Below are positions 34,307 to 43,696 of a DNA stretch of 57,374 nucleotides, in pieces (the first letter of the stretch is position 1; every line of letters starts with the position of its first letter). The DNA comes from a bacterium (GTDB taxonomy: Bacteria; ARS69). The stretch covers positions 1 through 57,374 of the forward strand of contig JALGZR010000057.1 of assembly GCA_025774805.1 (NCBI GenBank). The letters run 5' to 3'. The notes below the pieces were generated by a model. The model was not told the origin of the DNA. It did not search any database and saw only the letters and a program-made list of their open reading frames with translations. The translations under genes were made by a program, and so were the position numbers.

Positions 34307-36649
34307 ATGCGGCTGCGAAGCCACCTGGCCCTTCTTGTCTCTGTCGCCTCCTGGCTGACCGGCGGCCCGGCCACGGCCGATCCCTGCGTGGACTGGACCG
34401 ACCGCCTCCGCTCGCTCGTGGACATCCGACCGATGAATCACGTCTACGGCATCGCGGTGCAGAACGACCATCTCTTCCTCGCGTACGACGGCCTCTTGGC
34501 CACGTATGACACCGCCGACCCGCTGGCCCCGGTGCTGATCGAAACGCTGGCGTTCACTCCCGGACGTCCCTCGAACCTGGTCGTCGAGAATGATCTCGCG
34601 TTCGTGGCGCGGACCGGCCTGGGAGGCACCGAGGGTCTGTCGATCCTCGAAGTCTCCGATCCGACGACTCCCGTGCTGCTCGGCGAGCTGACGACTCCGG
34701 CCGCGGCCCGGGACGTCGCACCCGCGGGTGAATCGCACGTACTGATCGCGATCGACGAGGGAGGCGTTCTGGTGGTGGACATTTCCGAACCCACGACTCC
34801 CGCAATCGTGCACACGATTCCGCCGTGGGGCGTCGCGCAAGGGATCGCCGTCCTCGGTGACCATGCCCTCGTCGCCGAAGGCAAACTGCGCATCCACGAC
34901 GTGTCCGATCCGTCGAGCCCGGTATTCGTCGCCGCGGTTCCCTATCCCGGTGTCTACTGGCGCTACGTCGACGTGGCGCACGACGGGGACCCGAGTCGCG
35001 TGGTGGCCGGCCGGCACTATCATCCCGCCGGGACCAGCGGCTGGTACGACGAGATGAGGATCTCCGTGATAGACGTCACGAGCCCCGACGCACCCGTGGA
35101 GATGGGGTCCGTGCCCTGTCCCGGCGTCCCGAACCACGTCCTCGTGTCGGGTGGGCTCGCCTACGTGGCCTACACGACGAACGAATCGAGTCCATCCGCC
35201 CAGGACGTCGGTTTCCAGATCGTCGACATCAGTGATCCGTCCGTCCCGGTGACCCTCGGAGTGCTCGGGGTCGACCCCGCGTGGTCGGCCGGGGTGGCGC
35301 TTCGGGGGGATCGGGCCTTCGTCGCGGAGGGCGGTGGCCACTATTCCGGCGCGCTCCAGGTGGTCGATATTTCGAATCCGAGCGACGCGGGCATCCAGCG
35401 GGTGGACTCGGTCGCGCCGTCGGACCTCTTTGCGGTACGCGGCGGCTCCATGTACGTCGGTCGCGAGGGCCCGCTCGAGATCCGCGATGCGGACGATCCG
35501 CTGCTGCCCCTCATCGCGACCCTGCCGTTGGGCTTTCAGACCGCGTTGCACGTGGCGACGGATCGGCTCCTGCTCGTCGGCACTCTCGAATCCACTATGG
35601 AAGGCGTCTTGCACGTCATCGACCTCTCCGATCCGGCGAATCCAACGGTCACCGCGGAGCTTCCCCTCGCCTCCGCTCCGGAGGAGATCGCGAGTGTGGG
35701 TCCGGTGGCCTACGTCGCGCAGTACTCGGAGTGCTGCTGCGATGGGGAGGAGGACTGCATCCAGATCGCCGAGTTCTCGGTCATCGATCTGACCGACCCG
35801 GGGGCGCCCGCCGTTCTGGCGACGATTCCGGGGATCCTGCAGCCGAGCTGCGTCGCCGTGGCGGCGGGCCATGTCTACGTGGGCAACTCAGCGGGCATTC
35901 ACGTGTTCGACGTGTCCGATCCGTTGTACCCGGTGAACGTCGGTTCGACTGACCCCGGGTGGGTGATGAGTATGGCGTCGCGGGGAGATGTGCTGTTCGC
36001 CACGGTCGGCAAATGGGATATGGGGTTCGCATCGGCCCTGGTCATGCTCTCCGTGGTCGACCCCGTTGATCCCATGGTCGTTGGGCGCTTGAACCTGCCC
36101 GGAGAGCGCGCGCTCGACGTCGAGCTGGACGACACCTTCGCATACGTCGCGAACGACCGCTCCGGCGTTCAGCTCGTGGACGTGACCGATCCGGAGAGTC
36201 CCGAGCTCCTGGGCGAAGCATACGCCGGTCTCTCGGTTCGCCGGGTCGAGGTCGGGACGACGACCGTCTTTGCCGTGGAGTCTCGCGCCCGCCTCGAGGA
36301 GACCTCCGGTTTTCTCCTGGTTCCACGTCACGGCGCCGCAGCGACGCCCGGCGCGCCGCCGGTGAGCGCCTCTCCCGCCGCCGGGGTCACCCTCCACCCG
36401 AACCCGTTCACGGGATCGACCACGGTCGCCTTCACGCTGGGCCGAAGAGGTCCCGCCACGCTGTCCGTGTTCGACGTGCGAGGACGCCGTGTGGCGGATC
36501 TCGTGAGCGGCATGCAGTCACCCCGCACCCATCGCGTGACCTGGGACGGTCGTGACGACGGCGGGAACGCCGTCGCAGCCGGCGTGTACTGGGTTCGGCT
36601 CGAGTCACCCGATGGCGTGTTCGTGCAGAAGACCCTGCGGTTGCGGTGA
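34307..36649 (+). CDS. Secreted LVIVD-repeat beta-propeller with FlgD-like C-terminal domain
   Basis: A 780-residue protein. A signal peptide covers residues 1-25 (LALLVSVASWLTGG). More than ten repeats of the LVIVD type follow, seen as LEVSDPTTPVLLGEL, VDISEPTTPAIVHTI, HDVSDPSSPVFVAAV and VDVTDPESPELLGEA, each one strand set of a propeller. A CCCDGEEDC insert lies near residue 475. The C-terminus (LHPNPFTGSTTVAFTL, WDGRDDGGNAVAAGVYWVRL) is the FlgD-Ig fold common at the end of surface proteins in this lineage. Divergent from the Asp-box protein, it may share its secretion route. Ligand unknown. Confidence 0.9.
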   Translation: MRLRSHLALLVSVASWLTGGPATADPCVDWTDRLRSLVDIRPMNHVYGIAVQNDHLFLAYDGLLATYDTADPLAPVLIETLAFTPGRPSNLVVENDLAFVARTGLGGTEGLSILEVSDPTTPVLLGELTTPAAARDVAPAGESHVLIAIDEGGVLVVDISEPTTPAIVHTIPPWGVAQGIAVLGDHALVAEGKLRIHDVSDPSSPVFVAAVPYPGVYWRYVDVAHDGDPSRVVAGRHYHPAGTSGWYDEMRISVIDVTSPDAPVEMGSVPCPGVPNHVLVSGGLAYVAYTTNESSPSAQDVGFQIVDISDPSVPVTLGVLGVDPAWSAGVALRGDRAFVAEGGGHYSGALQVVDISNPSDAGIQRVDSVAPSDLFAVRGGSMYVGREGPLEIRDADDPLLPLIATLPLGFQTALHVATDRLLLVGTLESTMEGVLHVIDLSDPANPTVTAELPLASAPEEIASVGPVAYVAQYSECCCDGEEDCIQIAEFSVIDLTDPGAPAVLATIPGILQPSCVAVAAGHVYVGNSAGIHVFDVSDPLYPVNVGSTDPGWVMSMASRGDVLFATVGKWDMGFASALVMLSVVDPVDPMVVGRLNLPGERALDVELDDTFAYVANDRSGVQLVDVTDPESPELLGEAYAGLSVRRVEVGTTTVFAVESRARLEETSGFLLVPRHGAAATPGAPPVSASPAAGVTLHPNPFTGSTTVAFTLGRRGPATLSVFDVRGRRVADLVSGMQSPRTHRVTWDGRDDGGNAVAAGVYWVRLESPDGVFVQKTLRLR

Positions 36650-36780
36650 TCTCGGGGGGCTCTCCCCGGCGCCGACCTCCCGGCCGCCGTGAACCAGGAC
36701 CTGGGCCGTCTGCCATTCCAGCGCATCCGGAGACCGATGTTTCCCCTGGATCCCGAGATGGTCTGGGAACCGCCCGACGG

Positions 36781-36921
36781 GTGCCTCGTTTGAGCGCGCT
36801 GGACTGGTCGATCGTCGGCGCCTACCTGGTTCTCGCCCTGGGGCTCGGCGCGTACGACATGCGCCGGGCCACGTCGGGTCTCGACGAGTACTTCGTGTCG
36901 GGACGCAACGCGTCGTGGTGA
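36781..36921 (+). pseudogene. 5' fragment of a sodium:solute symporter
   Basis: GTG at 36781 opens 46 residues: LSALDWSIVGAYLVLALGLG forms TM1, and SGLDEYFVSGRNASW is the conserved segment before TM2 of the SSS family (usually SGR-x-x-x-WW). The frame then hits TGA, where a second Trp would be expected, and the following DNA encodes an unrelated gene on the other strand. About 90% of the transporter is missing, so this is a truncated remnant or a rearrangement or assembly junction. Confidence 0.75.
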
Positions 36922-36935
36922 GCGAACCCTACCCG

Positions 36936-37133
36936 TCAGCCCACGGCGCACGTCATGTCGGTACCGCAGCACATCGGCGACTTGATCTTGCCGTGTCCAT
37001 CCGGGCACTGGGAGACGTGGACGGTCGTGCCGTCGTCCTTCGTCAGGGTGGTGTGCTCCAGCTCCTTGCCGCACTTGCCACACGTGATGGTTCCGACGCT
37101 CATTCCACACTGCGGGCACTCGTAGACAGCCAT
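36936..37133 (-). CDS. Small zinc-ribbon protein
   Basis: A 65-residue protein with cysteine pairs YECPQCGMSV, ITCGKCGKEL and a C-terminal SQCPDGHGKIKSPMCCGTDM, enough for one or two zinc ribbons. A strong GAGGAG site stands six bases before the ATG. Such stand-alone ribbons are common and of unknown role. It begins 14 bases after the truncated symporter, on the opposite strand. Confidence 0.8.
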   Translation of the reverse strand: MAVYECPQCGMSVGTITCGKCGKELEHTTLTKDDGTTVHVSQCPDGHGKIKSPMCCGTDMTCAVG

Positions 37134-37258
37134 CGTGCTCTCCTCGTATCGGACTCGATTCGTCGACGGCGCGGGCCCGGCAAGTCCGGCCGCGCCGAGT
37201 GAGATCGGATTTCCGGGGGAGATTACCAGGACTCGCAATCGGGCGATACCCCACCTGA

Positions 37259-37328
37259 CCCGCATATCTCACCAGGCTCTGCTGCGGCAGCGGCGAAGCC
37301 GGGCGACGAGGCTGGTGAGAAATGCGGG
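37259..37328. repeat. Inverted-repeat element, copy B
   Basis: CCCGCATATCTCACCAG at the left pairs with CTGGTGAGAAATGCGGG at the right; 16 of 17 arm bases are complementary, and the arms extend a few bases further inward, in a 70-base element. The right arm touches the stop codon of the permease gene at 37329. Read from that gene it starts CCCGCATTTCTCACCAGCCTC, matching copy A after the stop at 78. It could act as a bidirectional transcription stop or be a REP-type mobile palindrome. Confidence 0.75.
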
Positions 37329-38165
37329 CTAGCGACCCGATCCGGCCAGGGTCGCTCCGCGGAAGAACGTCTTCTGGAAGGCCAGGAACGCGACGAGAAT
37401 CGGGGCCACCATCATGACCCCGAAGGCGAGAATGTCTCCCCACTGCCGCGGCGGGAGGGTGTGGAAGGCGGCAATCGCCACGGGGAGCGGACGGACGGAG
37501 GGACCGCTCGTGACCAGGAGGGGCCAGAGGTACGACCCCCAGTGCATGAGGAACGCGAGCACGGCGGCGCTCCCGAAGGCGGGCCGGGCGAGGGGCACGG
37601 CAACGCTCAGGAAGACCCGGATCGTGCCCGCGCCGTCGATGCGCGCGGACTCCTCGAGCTCCCGGGGAATCTCCAGGAAGAACGTGTAGAAGAAGTAGAT
37701 CAGGAGGGGGTTCGCCACGAAGGGAAGGATCTGGACGTGGTAGGTGTCGCGCCAACCGAGGAGCGTGACCTCGAAGAACAGCGGAACCGCGATCGCCTCG
37801 AACGGGACGACGAGCAGAGCCAGGACGAATCCGAGCGCGATCCCCCGTCCTCTCCACCGCAGCCGTGCGAGCGCGTAGCCCGCCGCGGAGTTGACGGCGA
37901 GTCCGAGGCCCACGATGCCCCCGGTGACGAGCAGCGAGTTGCCGAGGAAACGGGCGAAGGCCACGCGCTCGAAGACGTCCGCGTAGTTCGCGAGGGACGC
38001 CCCCCGCGCCCAGAGGGCCGCCCAGGTTCCCGCCTCGACGAGGACGCGCTCGTCCGGCTTGAGGCTTCCGACGAGGAGCACCGCGATCGGGACCACGTAG
38101 AACGCACCGAGCGCGAGGAGGACAGCCGCCCGCAGCCAGGACGTGATCGAGATCCGCCGCGTCAT
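37329..38165 (-). CDS. Sugar ABC transporter permease (MalG/CUT1 type)
   Basis: A 278-residue inner-membrane protein with six predicted TM segments. The EAA loop, ELEESARIDGAGTIRVFLSV, contacts the ATPase. It overlaps the partner permease gene by four bases (ATGA). It is the last gene of a three-gene unit and is followed directly by the palindromic element. Specificity cannot be read from sequence; the neighbouring GH4 protein suggests a glycoside. Confidence 0.92.
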   Translation of the reverse strand: MTRRISITSWLRAAVLLALGAFYVVPIAVLLVGSLKPDERVLVEAGTWAALWARGASLANYADVFERVAFARFLGNSLLVTGGIVGLGLAVNSAAGYALARLRWRGRGIALGFVLALLVVPFEAIAVPLFFEVTLLGWRDTYHVQILPFVANPLLIYFFYTFFLEIPRELEESARIDGAGTIRVFLSVAVPLARPAFGSAAVLAFLMHWGSYLWPLLVTSGPSVRPLPVAIAAFHTLPPRQWGDILAFGVMMVAPILVAFLAFQKTFFRGATLAGSGR

Positions 38166-39073
38166 CCCGCCCCTCCGGTCTCGGGGCGGAAGAGGCGGCG
38201 CTGGAGCAGCGTGAGCGCGAGAACGATCGAGAAGAGAACGACGGACATCGCGGAGCCCTGCGCCATTTGCTGGCGGTCGAACGCCCCGCGCACGGCCTCG
38301 AACATCACCGTGGTCGTGGCGCCGCGCGGGCCGCCCTGGGTCATGATCCGGATCTGATCGAAGAGCCGGAACGCGAGAATGGAGGTGATCACGAGCACGA
38401 AGACGAGCGCGTTGCGCAGCCCCGGAAGGGTGACGTGCCGGAATCGGCTCCAGGTTCCGGCCCCGTCCAGAGAGGCCGCCTCGTAGAGATGGGCAGGGAT
38501 CCCCTGGAGCGCGGCGAGGAAGATGACCATCTGGAAGCCGGTTCCCTGCCAGATCGAGGTCAGGACGATCGCGGGCAGGGCGAGGGACTCGTCATGAAGG
38601 AAGTCGCGCGGCTGCCACCGCCCGAGCGACAGCGTCTCCAGCAGCGCATTGACCGGGCCTTCGGATCCGGGTGCGAGAAACAGAGTCCACATCACCGCCA
38701 CCAGCGCCATCGGAAAGACCACGGGGACGAAGAAGAGAACGCGGAGCAGGAGATTCACCGGGGTCGGGCGCCGGAGAAGCACGGCGAGGAGAAGGGCCAG
38801 GGCCGTCTGGAGAGGAACGACCATCAGGGAGAACATCGTGTTGTTGAGAAGGGCGCGTCCGAACGTCGGATCGGCGAGAAGACGCCGGTACTGCTCGACG
38901 CCGACGTAGGAGACGGGCAGGGGCGAGCCGAGGCGCAGGTCGGTGAGCGAGATCCCGAGCGCGATCCCGAACGGAACTGCGATGAACAGAAGGAGCCCGA
39001 GGAGTGCGGGAGTCACGAGCGTGAGCGCCGCCCGAGGGTCGCGATAGCCGGGAGAGGCGAGGGCTCCGTTCAC
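38162..39073 (-). CDS. Sugar ABC transporter permease (MalF/CUT1 type)
   Basis: A 303-residue permease with six TM segments and the EAA loop LYEAASLDGAGTWSRFRHVT. The GTG start at 39073 forms a GTGA overlap with the stop of the binding-protein gene; the longer open frame to 39751 is antisense to nothing needed and has no membrane-protein character. It forms a heterodimer with the downstream permease. Confidence 0.92.
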   Translation of the reverse strand: MNGALASPGYRDPRAALTLVTPALLGLLLFIAVPFGIALGISLTDLRLGSPLPVSYVGVEQYRRLLADPTFGRALLNNTMFSLMVVPLQTALALLLAVLLRRPTPVNLLLRVLFFVPVVFPMALVAVMWTLFLAPGSEGPVNALLETLSLGRWQPRDFLHDESLALPAIVLTSIWQGTGFQMVIFLAALQGIPAHLYEAASLDGAGTWSRFRHVTLPGLRNALVFVLVITSILAFRLFDQIRIMTQGGPRGATTTVMFEAVRGAFDRQQMAQGSAMSVVLFSIVLALTLLQRRLFRPETGGAG

Positions 39074-40368
39074 GGGGCGTCCGTCGGATAGCCTCGGTTG
39101 TCCGCGATGTCGCGGTCGATCCGTTCGGCGGCACGGCGGAGAGAGGCCGTCACGCCGGCGCCGTCCCGGATCTCCGTGACGGCCTCCGCGAAGGCCGACG
39201 AGATCACCGGATAGGCCGGGGTCTTCGGCCGGGGCACGGCGATCGACTCGAGCTGCCGGACGAGGAGCTCGAGCGGTCCGCCCGGTCCGTAGAGGGACGA
39301 CTGCGCGATCGCGGCCCGCCGGGCCGGAACGGCGCCGTTCGCGTCCACCATGCGCAGGACCTCTTCGGGACGCAGCAGGAACTCGAGGAAGGCGGCGGCC
39401 GGCCCCCGGTTCTCGGCTCCGCTCGTCACCGCCCACGCCCACGACCCCTGGCCGGTGCGTGACCCTTCGCCGAAGTCGGGAAGCGGGAGTAGCACGAGGT
39501 CGTCGCCCATGGCTTCGGCGTACCGCCGGTACTCCCAGTGACCCGCCCAGGAGAGCGCGACGCGACCCCGCACGAACGCGGCGTCGTCCAGGTTCGGATC
39601 GACCCACCCCCGAGCCCACCAGCGCTGCATTCGGGTCATCGCCCGGGACGACGCCGGCCCGTCGAGCGTTCCCCGGCTCCGCATCGTCTCGCGATCGATG
39701 AGGTCTCCTCCGGCGGACTGCAGTACGGGCGAAAACGCGTACGTACGCCACTCGTGGGCGTCGTAGTTCTGTTTGAGGTCGAGGACGGCCCCGTCGTCGT
39801 CCCTCTCCGCGAGCGTGGCGAGCGCGGCGTCCATCTCCTCCGCCGTCCAGGCCTCGCTGATCCTGCCCGGTACCCGCACGCCCGCAGCTTCGAGAAGCCG
39901 ACGGGAGCCGAACAGGCAGAGACCGGAGTCGAAGGTCCCGACGGCATAGAGGCGGCCCCGATACGTGCCCTGAGCGAGGATGGACGGGAGAAGATCCGCG
40001 CGCGTGTCCCGCTCCAGAAGGTCGTCCAGCGGAACGAGCTGCCCCTGCCAGGCGTAGCGAACCAGATACGGACCGTCGAGCTCGAGGAGATCGGGAAGCT
40101 CACCGGCGAGAGCCGCCGCCTGCACCTGCGCGTCGTAGGAGCCCTCCGGCAGCAGCGTGAGCGCCACGCGAACGGAGTCCTGTCCGGCGTGGAACCGCTC
40201 GACCTGCTCCCGAATCGTCTCCCGTTCCGCGGGCTGGCCGGTGTGGAACCACACCGAGACCGTGCGCGCTCCGTCCGTCGCAGGCGGCGTCCCGCAGGCG
40301 GGCAGGGCGAGAGTCGCAATCGCGACGCGTAAGACTCCCCCCCGAACGAACCGTGAGAACCGGATCAT
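39070..40368 (-). CDS. Sugar ABC transporter substrate-binding lipoprotein
   Basis: A 432-residue extracellular solute-binding protein, family 1. The lipobox is LALPACGT; TVSVWFHTGQPAERETIREQ begins the mature domain. Family-like segments include YAVGTFDSGLCLFGSRRLLE and the late GQGSWAWAVTSGAENR. GGAGGAGG stands eight bases before the ATG at 40368. First gene of the importer operon. No ATPase gene accompanies it, so a shared MsmX-like ATPase elsewhere is likely. Confidence 0.9.
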   Translation of the reverse strand: MIRFSRFVRGGVLRVAIATLALPACGTPPATDGARTVSVWFHTGQPAERETIREQVERFHAGQDSVRVALTLLPEGSYDAQVQAAALAGELPDLLELDGPYLVRYAWQGQLVPLDDLLERDTRADLLPSILAQGTYRGRLYAVGTFDSGLCLFGSRRLLEAAGVRVPGRISEAWTAEEMDAALATLAERDDDGAVLDLKQNYDAHEWRTYAFSPVLQSAGGDLIDRETMRSRGTLDGPASSRAMTRMQRWWARGWVDPNLDDAAFVRGRVALSWAGHWEYRRYAEAMGDDLVLLPLPDFGEGSRTGQGSWAWAVTSGAENRGPAAAFLEFLLRPEEVLRMVDANGAVPARRAAIAQSSLYGPGGPLELLVRQLESIAVPRPKTPAYPVISSAFAEAVTEIRDGAGVTASLRRAAERIDRDIADNRGYPTDAP

Positions 40369-40590
40369 CGGGATGCCTCCTCCGGGAAGCGAGAGAACCG
40401 GAATTCCGCGGAGATGGCAAGGCCTCGAGGGCGAGGGAACTGCCTCGTCAGTCGTCCGGCTACCGCTGGGCTCCCTCCGGCGCCGCATTCGCCGCGCCCG
40501 CGCCCGAAGACATGCCCTGAGAGGTTGGTATGAAGGGCGCGTGGGACTTCTACCGGCTCGGCGACAAGATCAGTGGACGAGTGCGCATCG

Positions 40591-42117
40591 CTACTCGGCT
40601 TCGGGCGGGATCACGTCCTCGGTCGATTCGTACAGACCCAACTCCACCCCGGGCAGCTCCCAGTGGCTCCTCCGGGTGAGCAGCTCGTCGAACACCGCGT
40701 AAATCGTCTCTTTGGGGGCCACCTCCCACCATCGGGACAGGACGAGCCAGGTGCGGCCCCCCGGCTCCATGGCACTCTGGACGTGCGCGCGCAGGTCGTC
40801 ATCGGTGCGCAGGAAACGCTTGTGAAGGTGGAAGGCGGGAGAGTCCCCTTCGCCCCGATCCACGTAGTAGTAGCGGAATGGCCGATTGTTGTCGATCACG
40901 ACAATGGTGTCACCAGGCCGTTCGTTCTCCAGAATCACCCGGGCCGCGGCTCTCATATCCTCCTTGGCGTACCGCGGATCGAAGTAATAGTTGCCGAGGG
41001 AAACGACATTGAGCACCAGGGCCACCAGGGCCGAGGCGCGGCCGAGGAATCCTCTCCACTTCCAGCCAGCGGCCAAGAGCATGAGAAAGGGGGGATAAGC
41101 CACCATAACGTACCGGACATTGAACGCCTTGACGTCGCGAACGGTAAGGGCGATCGCGAGAGCCAGGGGAATCACGAGCAGGCACGCGAGGAATATCGTC
41201 CTCCGCCGTCTCGCCACTTCCCACGCTCCGATGACGGCGGCGGTTCCGACGGAGAATGCGCCGGCGACCAGGACCGGCCAGTGCTCCAGGAGGGAGGAGA
41301 CGGAGCGATCCAAGTGAAGCTGGAGGAGTGACGGACCGAGCGAGTACCCAAACGCGAAGACCCAGAACGTGTAGGGAACGTGTGCCGCTGAGAATCCGGA
41401 GGCCTGGCGCAGAGGAACCCCGAACGAGCGGGGGCGATCTACGAAGAGCCGTTGACCGTCGACCCGGTGGTACCAGTCGACGAACCAGGGCGAGAATACG
41501 ACACCGAGGACGATCAACATCGCCGCCCATCGGAACGCCAGACGACGATTCCGACGCGTGAGCACCAAAACCGTGAGAGAGACGACCAGGAAGACGGTGC
41601 TGTAATTCGTGAGCAAGGAGAGCGCCAAGAGAGCCGTGAGGCCCAACCATGCCTGGCGTCCCCCGCGACCCTCCCAGATGCGAGTGAACGCGACCAGAAC
41701 CGCGGTGACGAAGAAGAGCAACCAGGCGTAGTTCCTCACCTCCTGCCCATACCAGATCTGAAACGGCGAGATCGCGATCGCCAATGTGGCGATTCGGGCT
41801 GAGACGTAGCCCAGATGAGAACGAGTCAGATAGTAGAAGAGCGGAACGGTGAGAACGCTGGGCAAGGCGTAGAGGAGCCGCATCCATGCCTCGCTCCGGC
41901 CGAGCTGCATCCATCCGTGCAGGAGGGCGGAGGTGAAGGGCCCGTGGATGTCGTGCATCAGGCCCCTGGCAAACGTGATCCCAGTGGCCCAGGCGGCCGA
42001 GTCGACACTTATAAGCTCATCAATATGCAGGCTCAGATGGCCGATCCGGAAGAGCCTCAAGACCAGGGCCAGCAGCGTGCAGGAGAGAACCCACCGGTCG
42101 GAAGAAGGTGGTTTCAT
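40591..42117 (-). CDS. GT-C family membrane glycosyltransferase (PMT/ArnT-like)
   Basis: A 508-residue protein with about ten TM segments. The first periplasmic loop has LHIDELISVDSAAW, holding the Asp-Glu pair typical of GT-C enzymes that use polyprenyl-phosphate sugars. FQIWYGQEVRNYAWLLFF matches the ArnT/PMT_2 region, and a soluble C-terminal domain of about 110 residues follows the last helix. The ATG at 42117 has a GAGGAG site. The acceptor (lipid A-like lipid, protein or glycan) is unknown. It is followed downstream by the ABC importer but separated from it by 222 bases. Confidence 0.85.
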   Translation of the reverse strand: MKPPSSDRWVLSCTLLALVLRLFRIGHLSLHIDELISVDSAAWATGITFARGLMHDIHGPFTSALLHGWMQLGRSEAWMRLLYALPSVLTVPLFYYLTRSHLGYVSARIATLAIAISPFQIWYGQEVRNYAWLLFFVTAVLVAFTRIWEGRGGRQAWLGLTALLALSLLTNYSTVFLVVSLTVLVLTRRNRRLAFRWAAMLIVLGVVFSPWFVDWYHRVDGQRLFVDRPRSFGVPLRQASGFSAAHVPYTFWVFAFGYSLGPSLLQLHLDRSVSSLLEHWPVLVAGAFSVGTAAVIGAWEVARRRRTIFLACLLVIPLALAIALTVRDVKAFNVRYVMVAYPPFLMLLAAGWKWRGFLGRASALVALVLNVVSLGNYYFDPRYAKEDMRAAARVILENERPGDTIVVIDNNRPFRYYYVDRGEGDSPAFHLHKRFLRTDDDLRAHVQSAMEPGGRTWLVLSRWWEVAPKETIYAVFDELLTRRSHWELPGVELGLYESTEDVIPPEAE

Positions 42118-42299
42118 GGGCTCCTCGTGACGAATCGCGGCATCGACCTTAACACGCATCGGGGAGCCACGCCGATCTGGGATCGACTCCGGGGAAATCA
42201 TCGGTCTCGCCGGCTCAGCAGAGCGATCGGTTCGGATTCCCGTCGAATCCCTCTCCGGGGCGGCGTACTCTCGGCTCCGGCGGCATCTGAGGTCGAGGG

Positions 42300-43517
42300 A
42301 TGAACCGAACCGGAATCGTCATCGTCGGCGGGGGGGTCTACGCCGCGAAGCTGGCCGAAGGACTTGCCCGGAGGCTGTCTCGGGCCTCGGTGGACCTGAA
42401 TCTGGTGGCCCGACGTTTCGAGCGTCTGCAGGTCATTGCCCGCCACGCCGCCCGCCGGGTCGAGGCCGTTCGGCCGACGTGGCGTTTGCGGGCGTATCGC
42501 GTCCCGAGCGATGCCCTGCCCGGAGCGGCGCTGGTCGTCCTGCTCTTTCGCGTCGGTGGTTTAGGGGCCCGGGCCCACGATGAGTCCTTCCCCGCGTTCG
42601 GCGGTCTGGTGGGAGACGAGGGAATCGGCGTCGGCGGAATGGCGAACGCCTGGCGTACCGTTCCAGTTCTTGAGGAGATGGCGCAGGAGCTTCGCCGCCA
42701 CGCCCCCGGCGCCCGCGTCGTCAACATGGTGGCCCCCCTCGGAATCACGACCCGGCTCCTCTTGGACGAGGGCCTCGACGCGGTGGGGATCTGCGAGCTT
42801 CCCCTGGTGACGCGCGAGCGATTGATCGGTTCCGGCTCTGGGAAGGGCGGTCTGGCGTACGCGGGCCTCAACCACCTGGGTTGGTTCTGGGCGGTTGGGG
42901 AAGCGGGAGAGCGGGCCCTCGCCACGGGTGTCGAAAAGGGCCGGGTCGACCGCGAGGTGCTGGAAGAGTTCGGGGCCGCGCCCTTGCATTACTACTATGA
43001 CGTTTTCGACCCGGCGGCGGGACGCCGCCTGGGGAGGGTGCGGCGTCCCGGCCGCGCCGAGGAACTCGCCGTATTGGATGCGGAGATCTTCGATCGGCTG
43101 AGACGGAATCCGGGCGCGGAGGTCTCTGCCTTTGAACAACGGCCGACACCGTGGTTCGACCGGGCGCTGATCCCCGTGATCTTCGCTTTGACGACCGATT
43201 CCGGCTTCGCGAGCTTCGCCAACGTCCGCAACGGGTGCCTCGTTCCCGATGTGCCGGCGACAGGGGTCGTCGAAGTGGAGGCGGAGGTGAGCATCGGCGG
43301 TGTACGGGCGCTCGCGCCCGGACCGGTTCCCGGTCCGGTCTCGCGGTTCCTCCGAGCGGTAGGCGAATCGGAGGCCATGACCTATCGGGCCGCCCGCGAG
43401 CGGGATCCCTCGCGCCTGATCGACGCCATTCGGGCGTTGCCACTTCCCATTTCGGAGCGTCACGTGCCCGGTCTCGTGAAGGAGATCTCGACGGACTTGG
43501 AAGGACCCACCGCATAA
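42300..43517 (+). CDS. Glycoside hydrolase family 4-like protein
   Basis: A 405-residue NAD- and Mn-dependent GH4-type enzyme. TGIVIVGGGVY is the Rossmann start; FRVGGLGARAHDE, EGIGVGGMANAW, the metal Cys in GICELPL and metal His in AGLNHLGWFW follow the family order. GH4 enzymes split phosphorylated or acidic glycosides by an oxidation-elimination route. The protein is slightly short and the N-terminal motif is diverged, so the substrate is unclear. Divergent from the GT-C gene, with 182 bases between them; it may act on sugars from the nearby ABC importer. Confidence 0.85.
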   Translation: MNRTGIVIVGGGVYAAKLAEGLARRLSRASVDLNLVARRFERLQVIARHAARRVEAVRPTWRLRAYRVPSDALPGAALVVLLFRVGGLGARAHDESFPAFGGLVGDEGIGVGGMANAWRTVPVLEEMAQELRRHAPGARVVNMVAPLGITTRLLLDEGLDAVGICELPLVTRERLIGSGSGKGGLAYAGLNHLGWFWAVGEAGERALATGVEKGRVDREVLEEFGAAPLHYYYDVFDPAAGRRLGRVRRPGRAEELAVLDAEIFDRLRRNPGAEVSAFEQRPTPWFDRALIPVIFALTTDSGFASFANVRNGCLVPDVPATGVVEVEAEVSIGGVRALAPGPVPGPVSRFLRAVGESEAMTYRAARERDPSRLIDAIRALPLPISERHVPGLVKEISTDLEGPTA

Positions 43518-43621
43518 GATGGAGGGCCTCGCGATCCGTTCCCCCGGCGCAGTAGGCCGGCGTCGTTCCGTCGCCTCCGGAGGCCGCTCTTCGGAGAGCG
43601 CCCAGTGGCCTTTTTCCCAAA

Positions 43622-43654
43622 GGGGCTCCCGTGCTACGCTGACGGCCGAGCCCC
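43622..43654. other. Hairpin in the gap after the GH4 gene
   Basis: GGGGCTC at 43622-43628 pairs with GAGCCCC at 43648-43654, followed by GAAAA. It lies 104 bases after the GH4 stop and may be a weak terminator; the loop of 19 bases makes this uncertain. Confidence 0.3.
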
Positions 43655-43696
43655 GAAAACCACCCTCGCTCGGAGATCCGGACCGAGAGACTCGGG

